Positions 25,284 through 34,957 are shown, counted from the first letter of the stretch. The stretch: 64,000 bases of DNA from Aphanothece cf. minutissima CCALA 015 (GCA_003003925.1 PVWP01000002.1:1-64000), one strand, 5' to 3'. Notes: generated by a model from the sequence alone, not told the origin. A program made the numbers and translations.

Positions 25284-28200
25284 ATGCTCCCCTTACCGCC
25301 AGCCACCGATTCAGCCCGGGTCCGTGCCCAGCTCGTCACAGCCCTCGAGCTCGACCTGGTCGGCCCCACCCAGCGGGTGCTGAGAACCCTGGGTGCCGAT
25401 GCCAAGGGGTTGGAGACAGAAGCGCTCGAACGCCTGCCCAGCAGCTGGTACCCCACCGGCTTCCTCGTTCCCACCAACACCGACCTCTCACTGCGCTGCG
25501 ATGACACGGCCGACGACGATTTCGCTGCCGCCGATGGCGTCGATCTGCGCAAACCTCGTAGCGCAGACAAGGCTTACAAGTCCGGCGGCGCCAGTGATGA
25601 CGGCGGCCCCAGCGACGCCGGCGCAGCCAAACCCCAGCTGTTCAGCTCCTCGATCGGTGTGAGCGTGCTGCTGCCTCCAGGTGGAGAGTTGCACGTGACC
25701 GTTCGCTGGGGCGACTACACCAGGCTCAGCGAAACTTCCAGCCCCGAGGCTGCCTCCCCCGGCACTGCGCGAGAGGAGCAGACCTGGAGGCGAACACCGC
25801 GCCAGGAGGCCCTGCAACTCAGCCACAGCGACATCGCGGACGTCCGTGGCCTTGCCGATCGCCTCTGGCCCCACAGTGACGGACTGCGTCTTCGCTGGCA
25901 CTGCAGGCCAGCACCTGATCAACAGGGTTATGCGCCCGGCACGATGGCGGTGACGCTCTTCTTCACCAACGAGCGCAAGAAGGCCACCACCCTCGTGGAG
26001 CGGGATCAGAACTCAGCCTTTCAAGCAGAACTCGAACTGCATTGCCCCCAGGGGTTTGTGCCCCGCCTGGATCCCCACGCCAGCCGTGATGGCGGCGATT
26101 GGGATCAGGCGGTGAATGCCCTGCAGTTCCGTGATGCCCGTGAATACGGCGTCGGTCACAACGTTGGCGTGGAGGTGGATCTCGAGGCGGATGGCGGCTG
26201 TTCGCGGCTGCGCACCACCTGGATCCCCCAGGCCACCGTGGAGAAGGTGGCGCCCCGCGAGGACGTGGGCTGCGTGCTGGCCATGGAGGAGCTCGATCGC
26301 CTCGCCAGCGAAGGCTTCGCGGCGGTGCGGGAGGCCCTGATGCCCCTGGTGGATCGCTATGTCGCCTGGATCGATGAGCAGGGGGCTGTGGGTGGCCTCA
26401 AGCCCAACCAGCAGGCCACCGTCCTCCAACTGCTCAACAACGCCCGAACGCAGGCCAAACGCATGGCCCGCGGCATCGAGGCCCTGGCCGAGCCCGACAT
26501 CCGTGAGGCGTTCGCGATCGCCAACCGCACCATGGCGGCCGCCGCGCGTCAGCGCTTTGGTGTGATGCAGGGAAAGAAGGCCGACGACCCGTCCATGCGG
26601 CCACCAGCCTGGCGGCCGTTCCAGCTTGCCTTTGTGTTGATGAATCTGGTGGGCATCGCCCGGCCCGACGATCCGGAGCGGGATCGCGATGAGGTCGACC
26701 TCCTGTTCTTCCCCACCGGCGGCGGCAAGACGGAGGCCTATCTGGGCCTGGCGGCCTTCACGCTGGTGATGCGCCGCCTCCGCCACAGCGGATCACTCCA
26801 GGCCGGGGGACTGAGCGTGCTCATGCGTTACACCCTGCGCCTGCTCACCCTCGATCAGCTGGGCCGCGCCTCCACCCTGATCTGCGCCCTGGAGCTTGAG
26901 CGCCAGCGTCAACCCGAGAAGCTCGGCCGCTGGCCCTTTGAGATCGGCCTCTGGGTGGGGCAGGCCGGCACCCCCAACCGCATGGGCGGCAAGGGCAACA
27001 GCAGCGAAACCACCGCCCGGCTACGGGTACGCGCCTACAACGACAACAAGACCACCATCAAGCCGATTCCGATCGACACCTGTCCCTGGTGTGGCGTGGA
27101 ATTCGGCAAGCGCTCCCTCGAGGACACCAAGCCCTGCGGCACCGTCGGGGTGTTCAACCTGCTGCGTCAGGGCCGCCCCGATGGTGACAATCCCGAGGAG
27201 TTGCGCGTGGCCTGCCTCAACCGCAACTGTGCCTTCACCGGCAGCAAGGGCAGCAACTACCTGCCCCTGGTGGCTGTTGACGACATGATCTACCGACGAC
27301 TGCCGGCGTTTCTGATCGCCACGGTCGACAAGTTCGCCTCGCTTCCCTGGGAGGGTCGCACCGGCAAGTTGTTCGGCAAGGCCACCCATGTGGTTGATGG
27401 GCAGGGCTACTACGGCCCAGCTGATGGTGATGAGGCCACCAAGGGGGTGCGACTGTCCGAGCGCCTTGATCCACCGGATCTGGTCATCCAGGACGAACTC
27501 CACCTGATCTCCGGCCCCCTGGGTTCGATGGCAGGTCTCTATGAGGCTGTGATTGACGAGCTCTGCACCCGCGGAGATCTGCGCCCCAAGATCGTTGCCT
27601 CCACCGCGACGGTGCGCCGCGCCAGCGAGCAGATGCGGGCCCTCTTCGGGCGCAACGCCTCGTCGATCTTCCCGGCGCCCGGTCCCGACCGCCGCGATTC
27701 CTTCTTCGCCGTCACTGTGCCCGCTGAGAACGTGCCCGGCCGGCTGTATGTCGGCCTCAGTGCACCGGGCCGCAATATCAAAGCCCTGCTGCTGCGGGCC
27801 TCCCTGGCCCTGATGAGCGGCGCTCAGCAGGCCTGGTCGGCGGCGGAGAAGGAGCGCACGGCCCAGCGCCGCCGCGGCGAAACACCTGGCCCCAACCCCG
27901 CCGATCCCTACATGACCCTGCTGGGCTACTTCAACACGATCAAGGAACTGGGCATCAGCCGCCGCTTGATCGAGGAAGAACTCACCTCCCAGCTCGCCAG
28001 CCACGGTGAACGCAAGCGGTTGGGCGACGACGTGGAGCGAGCGGCCAACCGCAGGATCAGCAACATCCCCCTGGAGCTCACCTCGCGCGTGTCCACCACC
28101 GAGGTGAGCAACACCAAAGACCGCCTGGCCCGGAGCTTCGACGACAAGGAAGGCCGCGTCGATGTGGCCCTGGCCACCAACATGATCTCGGTGGGTCTCG

Positions 28201-28868
28201 ACATCACCCGCCTGGGACTGTTGCTGATGCTCGGCCAGCCCAAGACCACCGCTGAATACATCCAGGCCAGCAGCCGCGTCGGCCGCGATCAGAGCAGGCC
28301 TGGCCTGGTGGTGGTACTTCTCAATCCCAACCGGCCCCGTGACCGCTCCCACTACGAGCATTTCGCCCACAGCCACGATGTCTTCTATCGGGACGTGGAG
28401 GCCACCAGCGTGACGCCGTTCTCGGAGCGGGCCCTTGAGCGGGGCCTGCCCGCCATCACCGTGGCCCTGGCGCGCCATCTCTGCGATGGGCTCACCTATG
28501 CCCGCAATGCCGGCGACACCGCCGCTCTGGCGGAGGTGCGGGAGGCGGTGGCGCAGGCCCTGCGCCGCCGGGTCGCTATTTCACTGGTAACGGACCTCGC
28601 CCGGGCCGACGAGCGCGCCGACAAGGTTGCCGAGAGGGTGCGACGGATCATCGACGACTGGTGCGCCATTGCCGAGCGCCGCGGACGCATGGAGTACGGA
28701 CGTGAGGAAGGTGACCTGCCACCGCTGTTGCGCACGCCCCTCGATCCCGAGCTGCTGGAGCTGGACGACGACCGGGAACGCCAGTTCAAGGCCAACCGCA
28801 GCCTGCGGGATGTGGAGCCGTCCGCCTTGCTGCTGAAAGACCGCTATCAGAGCACCACCCGAGGCTGA
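25284..28868 (+). CDS. drmA: DISARM protein DrmA, helicase
   Basis: DrmA is the core helicase shared by all DISARM systems and works with DrmB. The 1194 residues show Walker A PTGGGKT (477-483), DELH (737-740), and the C-terminal helicase motifs SVGLDITRLG and QASSRVGRD. A Cys pair (TCPWCG) near 598 and CLNRNC near 645 may bind zinc. The ATG at 25284 was chosen because the conserved sequence (LVTALELDLVGP) begins soon after; ATG 25197 would overlap upstream low-quality codons. It is followed at 5 bp by drmB. Confidence 0.88.
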   Translation: MLPLPPATDSARVRAQLVTALELDLVGPTQRVLRTLGADAKGLETEALERLPSSWYPTGFLVPTNTDLSLRCDDTADDDFAAADGVDLRKPRSADKAYKSGGASDDGGPSDAGAAKPQLFSSSIGVSVLLPPGGELHVTVRWGDYTRLSETSSPEAASPGTAREEQTWRRTPRQEALQLSHSDIADVRGLADRLWPHSDGLRLRWHCRPAPDQQGYAPGTMAVTLFFTNERKKATTLVERDQNSAFQAELELHCPQGFVPRLDPHASRDGGDWDQAVNALQFRDAREYGVGHNVGVEVDLEADGGCSRLRTTWIPQATVEKVAPREDVGCVLAMEELDRLASEGFAAVREALMPLVDRYVAWIDEQGAVGGLKPNQQATVLQLLNNARTQAKRMARGIEALAEPDIREAFAIANRTMAAAARQRFGVMQGKKADDPSMRPPAWRPFQLAFVLMNLVGIARPDDPERDRDEVDLLFFPTGGGKTEAYLGLAAFTLVMRRLRHSGSLQAGGLSVLMRYTLRLLTLDQLGRASTLICALELERQRQPEKLGRWPFEIGLWVGQAGTPNRMGGKGNSSETTARLRVRAYNDNKTTIKPIPIDTCPWCGVEFGKRSLEDTKPCGTVGVFNLLRQGRPDGDNPEELRVACLNRNCAFTGSKGSNYLPLVAVDDMIYRRLPAFLIATVDKFASLPWEGRTGKLFGKATHVVDGQGYYGPADGDEATKGVRLSERLDPPDLVIQDELHLISGPLGSMAGLYEAVIDELCTRGDLRPKIVASTATVRRASEQMRALFGRNASSIFPAPGPDRRDSFFAVTVPAENVPGRLYVGLSAPGRNIKALLLRASLALMSGAQQAWSAAEKERTAQRRRGETPGPNPADPYMTLLGYFNTIKELGISRRLIEEELTSQLASHGERKRLGDDVERAANRRISNIPLELTSRVSTTEVSNTKDRLARSFDDKEGRVDVALATNMISVGLDITRLGLLLMLGQPKTTAEYIQASSRVGRDQSRPGLVVVLLNPNRPRDRSHYEHFAHSHDVFYRDVEATSVTPFSERALERGLPAITVALARHLCDGLTYARNAGDTAALAEVREAVAQALRRRVAISLVTDLARADERADKVAERVRRIIDDWCAIAERRGRMEYGREEGDLPPLLRTPLDPELLELDDDRERQFKANRSLRDVEPSALLLKDRYQSTTRG

Positions 28869-28873
28869 TTCGT

Positions 28874-30823
28874 ATGACCGCATCGCAAAGCACCAGCAAT
28901 CATCCGGTCGGTGAAGTGCGCCACGGCCAGCTCATCACCACCTATGGACCGGGCGCCATGGTGGATCTGCCCGATCGCTCGGTTGTGGTGGGTGGGCTCA
29001 ACCTCTGGCACTACAGCCGCGACGACGACAGTTGCTTTATCGACGAGCCACGCCTGATCGCCAAGTTGCGTGGTCTGCTGGGCGTGGGCACGTTGCTGCT
29101 CAAGCGCCCACCGAGCGAAGATGACACCTTTGCCCAGAAGTTCAAGAGCAGCAGTGGCATCCGCTCACCGCAGTTCCCTCTCTGGTTCGTCGCCCAACCC
29201 AAAGATCCGTTCCCGCCCCACATTGATGAAGCAGGACGCCGCTACCGCACCCGCCCGCTGATCCACAAGGACCGACTTGTCGACGAGAAATACCCCTGGC
29301 GCGTCCCAGGCGGCAAGGTCCAGAAACTGGATGTGGTGCCGGTGCGTTTTGTGCAGTGCTGCGCCAACGGTCACCTCAGCGACATCGATTGGGATCGCTT
29401 TGCCCATGGTGGAGCCAGGAGCCGCTGCCAGGAAGACCTCTGGCTCGATGAGGCCGGTGCCGGTAACGACTTCAACGAGATCTATGTGCGCTGTCCTCAG
29501 TGCGGTAAGCGTCAGGCCCTGGCCAGCACCAAGGGCGAGAGCGGAGCCTCCCTGCTGGGTGCCTGCCGTGGTCATCGCCCCTGGCTGGGCAACTTCAGCG
29601 ATGAAGCCTTGGATTGCACCGATGAAAAAGGAAAGCCCCGCTACAACCGCCTGCTGGTGCGGTCCGCCAGCAATGCCTACTTCCCGGAGATGGTGGGAGC
29701 CATTTCGATTCCAGAAGCGGAAGACCCGCTCAGTCAACTGATCGTCACCCATCTCAGCGACTTCGAGAAGATCTCCAGCGCTGAGAAGCTTTCCCTCCTG
29801 CTGGAGCTTGATGCGTTGAAGGAACGCATTGCCGCGCCTCTGCGCGGTCGTGATCCCCACGACGTGATGGCGATCCTTCATGCGGTACGCGGCAGCGGTA
29901 AGGACGCCCGCACGGAGAAACAGCCCGCCCTCAAGCTGCAGGAAATCAAGGCCCTCTATGCTCCACCTGGCTTCCTGGGCTCAGCGGACCCCGCGGCAAG
30001 CTTCCATGCCGAAATCGTGTCCCTGAACGGCAAACCGGCCTGGTTTACAGAGCGCTTCGATCGCGTGCTCAAGGTGCACCGCCTGCGGGAGGTGATGGCG
30101 CTGATCGGCTTTACCAGGCTGGAGCCAATCGTCAAGGGTGTGGATGGCGACCCCGTCGACCAGCACGCCGTCGGTGCAACGCGCGCGGCCATCAACAACA
30201 AGGAGCTTGATTGGGTGCCGGCCATCGAGAACTTCGGCGAAGGCCTGTTCCTGGGCGTGAACCAGGGCGTACTGCAGGCCTGGCAGCAGAGGGAAGGAGT
30301 TGTCCAGCACAGCTCCAAACACCGCGAGGCGTGCAAGCTCTGGAATCGTGATCACGGCCTCAAAGCTAATGAGTTCGACTGGCCCGGCGAGGCCTACCTG
30401 ATGCTGCACAGCCTGGCCCACCTGCTGATCACCACGGCAGCGCTCGAGTGCGGCTACGGCGCCTCCGCCATCAAGGAGCGGATCTACAGCTTCCCGGGCC
30501 ATGGCTACGGGATCCTGCTGTACACCAGTGGTAGCGGTTCGGAAGGCACCCTGGGCGGGCTGGTGTCCCTGGCCGACAGCATCGAACAGCTGGTGGCAAC
30601 AGCCCTCGATCGGGGGCAACTCTGCTCCAACGATCCCTTCTGTTCGATGCACCAGCCCGAAAGTGATCTCGAAAAGCGCTACAGCCATGGCGCCGCCTGC
30701 CACGGCTGCCTGCTGATCGCCGAAACCAGCTGCGAGCAGCGCAACCAGTTCCTCGATCGCGCCTTCGTGGTGCCTACCCTCGATGTCACCGGCGCCGCCT
30801 TCTTCCCTCAACGGCTGCCGTGA
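28874..30823 (+). CDS. drmB: DISARM protein DrmB, DUF1998
   Basis: DrmB is the DUF1998 partner of DrmA and is part of the DISARM core. The 649 residues begin with GEVRHGQLITTYGPGAMVDLP, a conserved opening of this family. A CPQC zinc-like pair lies near 206. The protein ends in the DUF1998 domain with LHSLAHLLI and a Cys cluster (CSNDPFC, HGAACHGC and a final Cys). Its TGA overlaps the GTG start of drmC. Confidence 0.9.
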   Translation: MTASQSTSNHPVGEVRHGQLITTYGPGAMVDLPDRSVVVGGLNLWHYSRDDDSCFIDEPRLIAKLRGLLGVGTLLLKRPPSEDDTFAQKFKSSSGIRSPQFPLWFVAQPKDPFPPHIDEAGRRYRTRPLIHKDRLVDEKYPWRVPGGKVQKLDVVPVRFVQCCANGHLSDIDWDRFAHGGARSRCQEDLWLDEAGAGNDFNEIYVRCPQCGKRQALASTKGESGASLLGACRGHRPWLGNFSDEALDCTDEKGKPRYNRLLVRSASNAYFPEMVGAISIPEAEDPLSQLIVTHLSDFEKISSAEKLSLLLELDALKERIAAPLRGRDPHDVMAILHAVRGSGKDARTEKQPALKLQEIKALYAPPGFLGSADPAASFHAEIVSLNGKPAWFTERFDRVLKVHRLREVMALIGFTRLEPIVKGVDGDPVDQHAVGATRAAINNKELDWVPAIENFGEGLFLGVNQGVLQAWQQREGVVQHSSKHREACKLWNRDHGLKANEFDWPGEAYLMLHSLAHLLITTAALECGYGASAIKERIYSFPGHGYGILLYTSGSGSEGTLGGLVSLADSIEQLVATALDRGQLCSNDPFCSMHQPESDLEKRYSHGAACHGCLLIAETSCEQRNQFLDRAFVVPTLDVTGAAFFPQRLP

Positions 30824-31668
30824 GCGAACCCCTGCTGGCTCTGACCACGGGTGAACTGCAGCGCCTGGCGGCTTGTCTGCGGTCCCTGGCTGCGGTGCCG
30901 GGGGAAGCGGCCCTCAGCCAGCACCAGATCGCCACGGATCGTCGCCAGTTGCGCGAGGCACTTCTCTCCTGGATGGCCAATTGGCAGCACCGGGGGGGTA
31001 GCAACGGCAGCCTCGAACTTGCCATTGGCCTGCTCTTGAAGCAACGCCATCAGCAGGGCGTCGGCAACGCCGAACTGGTGTGGTCCGGCCCCCATGGGGG
31101 TGCGGGCGACATCACCCGCGATCAGGCTGTCCTGATTCGCGAGATGGTGGAGCGCTGCGAACAAAGGCTGCTGATCACCACGTTCAACATCTGGCGTGGC
31201 GGCTTCATCTCTGAACTGCTCGATCGCATCCAGGAGCGTCTGGAGGTATGCCCCCGCCTCGATGCCCGCATGGTGGTGAACATCCCTCGGCCTCGGGGCA
31301 GCACTGTGGTGGCCGATCAGCTGCGAGCAGCGTTTGTCCAAAAAAACTGGCGGGCACTGTGGGATCCCAGCAGGCGAAGGCCTGTGGGCTGTTTCGACCC
31401 CCGATCACTGGAGCTGGGCCGCGAGCGGCCCACCGTGTTCCACGTGAAGTGCTGCGTCGCCGATGCCGAACTGCTCGTCACTAGCGCCAACCTCAGCGAA
31501 AGCGCCCAATTCGACAACTGCGAGCTGGGCATCCACTTCCCCAACGGCAACCGCGCCGATGCCGTCTGGCAGCATTTCGATCGTCTGATCCAGCGGCAAC
31601 CGCCAGCGCTGGTGCCAATCGAGGAGCCCCTCAGACCTCCCGGCCCACAAGATCACGACCGTCAATAG
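30820..31668 (+). CDS. drmC: DISARM protein DrmC, phospholipase-D fold
   Basis: DrmC is the third DISARM core gene; in the characterised system it is not essential for protection. The 282 residues have one PLD-type H-x-K-x4-D motif (His208, Lys210, Asp215; FHVKCCVAD). SANLSESAQFDNCELG follows, as in PLD nucleases. The GTG start at 30820 overlaps the drmB stop. The 3' end overlaps the convergent unknown gene by 38 bp. Confidence 0.87.
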   Translation: MSEPLLALTTGELQRLAACLRSLAAVPGEAALSQHQIATDRRQLREALLSWMANWQHRGGSNGSLELAIGLLLKQRHQQGVGNAELVWSGPHGGAGDITRDQAVLIREMVERCEQRLLITTFNIWRGGFISELLDRIQERLEVCPRLDARMVVNIPRPRGSTVVADQLRAAFVQKNWRALWDPSRRRPVGCFDPRSLELGRERPTVFHVKCCVADAELLVTSANLSESAQFDNCELGIHFPNGNRADAVWQHFDRLIQRQPPALVPIEEPLRPPGPQDHDRQ

Positions 31669-33040
31669 GACCTGAGGGATACTCAATCCGATCGAGGATG
31701 GCCTGGATGCGACTGCCAAATCGTTCCGCCTGAAAATCCACCATCCGTGCAGCCAAGTCGGTATCACCACCGCTGCGCAGGGTTTTCTGGAGGATGATCT
31801 GGCGAGAGAGTTCCACGAGTTGCTCGAACCGCACCACCCTTTGCCGGAGTGATTGAACGATCAGTTCCCGGTAGATGACGCAGTGGTAGAAGCGGAATTC
31901 CGGCTCGATCTGACTGATATCTTCGAAGATCTCGCTGCGCAGCTCTTGAAGCTGCTGGTAGGCAGTGCGCACGCTGGCCAGCGCGGCCGCCTCATCCACC
32001 GGAGCAGCAGAGCCTGCATGCCTCACAGCCAGCTGGGTCTGGGCCTGAAGCACCATCAGCTCCCGGAGCTGGACGGAGATGCTCTCCATGTCATCACTGA
32101 GGCGATTGAGCACCGGGCCGATCGCGCTACTGAAAGATGCAAATCTGTCGTGCATGATCGCCAGCTCCTCCCGCAGGTTGGAGAGTTCCTCGGCCTGCAG
32201 TGGTTGGGCTGCATCAGTTGCTGGTGGATGGATCTGCATCCAACGCTCAGCCAGGCCCGTGCGTTCCCCCGCCAACTGCACGAAGGAACGCTCCACATGG
32301 CCCAACAGCGGTTGCGCCTCGATGCCGCTCAGCACCACCAAGGACTGCTCCAAACCGGCTTGCACCGACGGCGGGATCGTGATCGCTGTCTCCAGGATCA
32401 ACTGGCCGCTGGTCTTCAATTCAGCAGGCATCTCGGCCAGCCGCAGCACAGCGACATGCCAGGAGAGCGAGTGAAAGGCCGTATCGGCCTTGGAATGGGA
32501 AGCATGGTGGCGGTCCTGCTGAAGCTTGATACACAGTCCCCTTGCTTCCTGCAGCAGTCCTGTGAAGCGCCGTAAATCGCCGGCCCCCTCAGGCCGCAGC
32601 CGCACCTGTTCTGGCAAGTGGCGCCAGAGGTCACGGATCAGGCTTGCCGTTCGCCGACTGCCGCGCTCCGTGCTGAGCAGCACCTCCCAGCGCTCATAGA
32701 ACTTGTAGGGCTCGGGCTGGATCTGCTGCAGGAGGCCCTCGAGTTCCTGACGGGCCAGCTGGAGATCATCGGGTTCCTCCCGTAGGTGAGCGCGCAGGCT
32801 GCGGCCTTGGGCCTGCAGTTGTTGCAGCGCCAACACCTTGACGGGAAGCGCCATCTCCAGCATCGACAGCAGTAACTGTCCGGTGAGCAGCGCCAACCCG
32901 CGCTCCTTGTCGAGGGGTACGGCCGCCTGGAGGCTGCCAAAACCCTGCTGCACCCCCACCAGGGCCTCTGCCTCGAACCCGCCCCATTGTTGCCGCGATC
33001 GGTGCTGGCTGCCGCTCGGGCTTGGCCATAGCGACTGCAT
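31631..33040 (-). CDS. Unknown helical protein at the DISARM island edge
   Basis: I do not recognise this 469-residue protein. It is almost entirely helical, with coiled-coil-like stretches (EELSNLREELAIMHDRF, RTAYQQLQELRSEIFEDISQ). It has no signal peptide, no membrane segment and no catalytic motif I can name. The ATG at 33040 was preferred over a start at 33073 because the extra residues look non-coding. Its end overlaps drmC tail to tail, and its start is close to the divergent AroE-like gene. Composition is like the flanking genes. A structural or accessory role in the island is possible, but an ordinary chromosomal gene is equally possible. Confidence 0.6.
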   Translation of the reverse strand: MQSLWPSPSGSQHRSRQQWGGFEAEALVGVQQGFGSLQAAVPLDKERGLALLTGQLLLSMLEMALPVKVLALQQLQAQGRSLRAHLREEPDDLQLARQELEGLLQQIQPEPYKFYERWEVLLSTERGSRRTASLIRDLWRHLPEQVRLRPEGAGDLRRFTGLLQEARGLCIKLQQDRHHASHSKADTAFHSLSWHVAVLRLAEMPAELKTSGQLILETAITIPPSVQAGLEQSLVVLSGIEAQPLLGHVERSFVQLAGERTGLAERWMQIHPPATDAAQPLQAEELSNLREELAIMHDRFASFSSAIGPVLNRLSDDMESISVQLRELMVLQAQTQLAVRHAGSAAPVDEAAALASVRTAYQQLQELRSEIFEDISQIEPEFRFYHCVIYRELIVQSLRQRVVRFEQLVELSRQIILQKTLRSGGDTDLAARMVDFQAERFGSRIQAILDRIEYPSGPIDGRDLVGREV

Positions 33041-33114
33041 CGTTGCCCGCTGAGCTCCACGCTCCCCCCGCATCTCCCCACCCCTGCCAGCCTGGGTCCT
33101 CCCGCCCGCTCCCC

Positions 33115-33963
33115 TTGATCCCTCCCCAGAAGCAGATGACCGGCATGCTCGGCCATCCGGTGGCCGAGAACCCGATCGATCGGATGTTCGATGCGGTCTA
33201 TGCCCACCACGGGCTGTGCTGGCAGTTCTGGAAGAACGACATCGCCAACACGGCGGACCTGGCCCTGGCGGTGCGGGCCCTGGTGCCCCTGGGCTACAGC
33301 GGCATGGCCATCACCGTGCCTTACAAGGTGGCGGTGCTGCCCCTGCTTGATGACGTCGATGACGACGTGCGGGCCATCGGTGCCGCCAACTACCTCACCA
33401 TCGAGGCGGGCCGCCTGATCGGCCACAACAACGACGGCAAGGGGGTGGTGAAGGCGATCGAAAAAGTGGCGCCCTTGGCGGGCCGGCGGGTGGTGATGCT
33501 CGGGGCCGGCGGTGCCGGCCGGGCGATGGCGGTGGAGATGGCCTGGGCCGGCGCGTCCCACCTCACCCTGATCACCCGGCGGCAGGAGCAGGGCCAGGAA
33601 GTGGCCGACACCGTCACCCGCGCCTCGGGCGTGCCGGCGGTGTGGCAGCCCTGGCAGGGGGAGGTGGTGGTGCCGGCGGGCACCACCCTGCTGATGAATG
33701 CCACCCACCTGGGCTGCGCGCCGGAGCTGGAGCCGGTGCCCGTCCGCTGGGACACGGTGGATCCGGCCTGTGTGGTGGTGGATGTGATCACCAACCCCCG
33801 TATCACCCCCTTCCTGGCCACGGCCCGCAGCCACGGCTGCCCGGTGGTGGATGGCGTCGAGATGCTGGTGCAGTTGGCCATGCAGATCTTCGAGCAGTGG
33901 ACCGGCGTCACCCCAGAGGAGGCGGTGTTCCAGCGCGCCGTGGCCGAGGCCCTTGGGGAGTGA
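33115..33963 (+). CDS. Shikimate dehydrogenase-like oxidoreductase
   Basis: The 282 residues follow the AroE fold. The catalytic Lys71 (AITVPYKVAVL) and Asp107 (GHNNDG) are present, and the NAD(P)-binding loop is GAGGAGRAMAVE. In AroE the first loop carries Ser-x-Ser before the substrate. Here the aligned positions are Asn19 and Ile21 (HPVAENPID), so the usual shikimate contacts are missing. The substrate may therefore be a different cyclic acid. The TTG at 33115 was chosen because the first beta-strand (KQMTGMLGHPV) needs those residues; ATG 33136 is the alternative. Confidence 0.75.
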   Translation: MIPPQKQMTGMLGHPVAENPIDRMFDAVYAHHGLCWQFWKNDIANTADLALAVRALVPLGYSGMAITVPYKVAVLPLLDDVDDDVRAIGAANYLTIEAGRLIGHNNDGKGVVKAIEKVAPLAGRRVVMLGAGGAGRAMAVEMAWAGASHLTLITRRQEQGQEVADTVTRASGVPAVWQPWQGEVVVPAGTTLLMNATHLGCAPELEPVPVRWDTVDPACVVVDVITNPRITPFLATARSHGCPVVDGVEMLVQLAMQIFEQWTGVTPEEAVFQRAVAEALGE

Positions 33964-34006
33964 GCCTGGCGCCCTTACGTTGGCGGGCGTTCTCTCCGGC
34001 ATCCCC

Positions 34007-34309
34007 ATGACTCGGGTTGTCTCTCTCGCCGCCCTTGCGGCCCTCGGCCTCCTGGCCGGCTGCGGTCGCCCCGATGGCCGGGCCCTGCAGACGATCGCCT
34101 GCCAACAGGTGGCCAGCACCATCGACCTCCAGTCGGTGGGCCAGATCGATGCCCTGCGCAAGGCCCTCGGCCTGGCACCGGGCGTCGATCCGATCGGCAC
34201 CTGTCGCGAGCTCGGCGTCACCATGGAGCCCGCGGCCCCGGGGGCCAGCGGAGCCGGCGGCTCCGGGGGCGAGGCCGAAGAAGGCGAGGAGGCCGAGGGC
34301 GGCGAGTGA
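34007..34309 (+). CDS. Small predicted lipoprotein
   Basis: The 100 residues begin with a signal peptide and lipobox LLAGC (Cys19), so the protein is probably lipidated and exported. The rest has two Cys and a Gly/Glu-rich acidic tail. No family was recognised. The 43-bp gap to the AroE-like gene is consistent with cotranscription. Confidence 0.7.
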   Translation: MTRVVSLAALAALGLLAGCGRPDGRALQTIACQQVASTIDLQSVGQIDALRKALGLAPGVDPIGTCRELGVTMEPAAPGASGAGGSGGEAEEGEEAEGGE

Positions 34310-34345
34310 GCGTCCGGGGCGGCGCGTGAGCCCGGCTGGGCGCTC

Positions 34346-34390
34346 CTCGCCAGCGGCTCGTCGAGCGACTCCGCTGACGACCCTGGCGAG
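34346..34390. terminator. Inverted repeat between convergent genes
   Basis: CTCGCCAG (34346-34353) and CTGGCGAG (34383-34390) pair perfectly. An inner CAGCGG/CCGCTG pair gives an alternative stem. It lies between the lipoprotein gene and a convergent hypothetical gene. There is no T-run, so it may act as a bidirectional hairpin without classical termination. Confidence 0.35.
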
Positions 34391-34399
34391 ACACGAGAG

Positions 34400-34957
34400 C
34401 TACGCCGCCTGCAGCACCCGCCAGCGGCCCCGCAGCACCTGCTGGAGCGCCGCCATGGCGGCCCCGGCCTCCTCGCTTTTCGCGCCGCTCTCGCCACCGC
34501 TGTCCGGCAACCAGCCCAGCCAGGGCAGGCCATCGCGGCGCCTTTCCGTGGGCTGCCAGTCGCCGCCCACTTGCATCAGCCCGGCCAGGGGCACCCGCCA
34601 GCGCTCCAGCAGCGCGGCGCCGGCCGCCGGCAGCCCCGTGTCCAGCTGCTCGCCGCGCACCACCAGCAGGCAGGGCTGGCGCCAGGCCCCGAGCGCCTCG
34701 GCCCAGCTGCCGCCCCGCTCCAGCGGCAGGCCGGGGTCGACGGGCAGGGCCGCCAGCCACGGGCCCGTCGCCGCCCCCGTCAGGGCCGCCAGGCCGGCAT
34801 CGGGGTCGCCGGTGCCGGCCAGCTGCCGCAGGGCCACGCCCTCGGCGGCGGCCAGCCGCGCCGCCACGGCCGCCAGGCCCTCCAGCTCCTGCTGGCGCCC
34901 CAGGCCCACGAGCAGCAGGCCGCCCTTCGGCCCCGCGCCGAACCCTGAAACCGACAT
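34400..34957 (-). CDS. Conserved-looking hypothetical protein, Ala/Leu-rich
   Basis: I do not recognise this 185-residue protein. It alternates hydrophobic strands and helices (GGLLLVGLGRQQELEGLAAV, PCLLVVRGEQLDTG), which suggests an alpha/beta fold without a signal peptide. The ATG at 34957 diverges from prs. On its strand TGGTAGAAG (34986-34994) resembles the extended -10 seen before the sigma gene. Confidence 0.6.
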   Translation of the reverse strand: MSVSGFGAGPKGGLLLVGLGRQQELEGLAAVAARLAAAEGVALRQLAGTGDPDAGLAALTGAATGPWLAALPVDPGLPLERGGSWAEALGAWRQPCLLVVRGEQLDTGLPAAGAALLERWRVPLAGLMQVGGDWQPTERRRDGLPWLGWLPDSGGESGAKSEEAGAAMAALQQVLRGRWRVLQAA

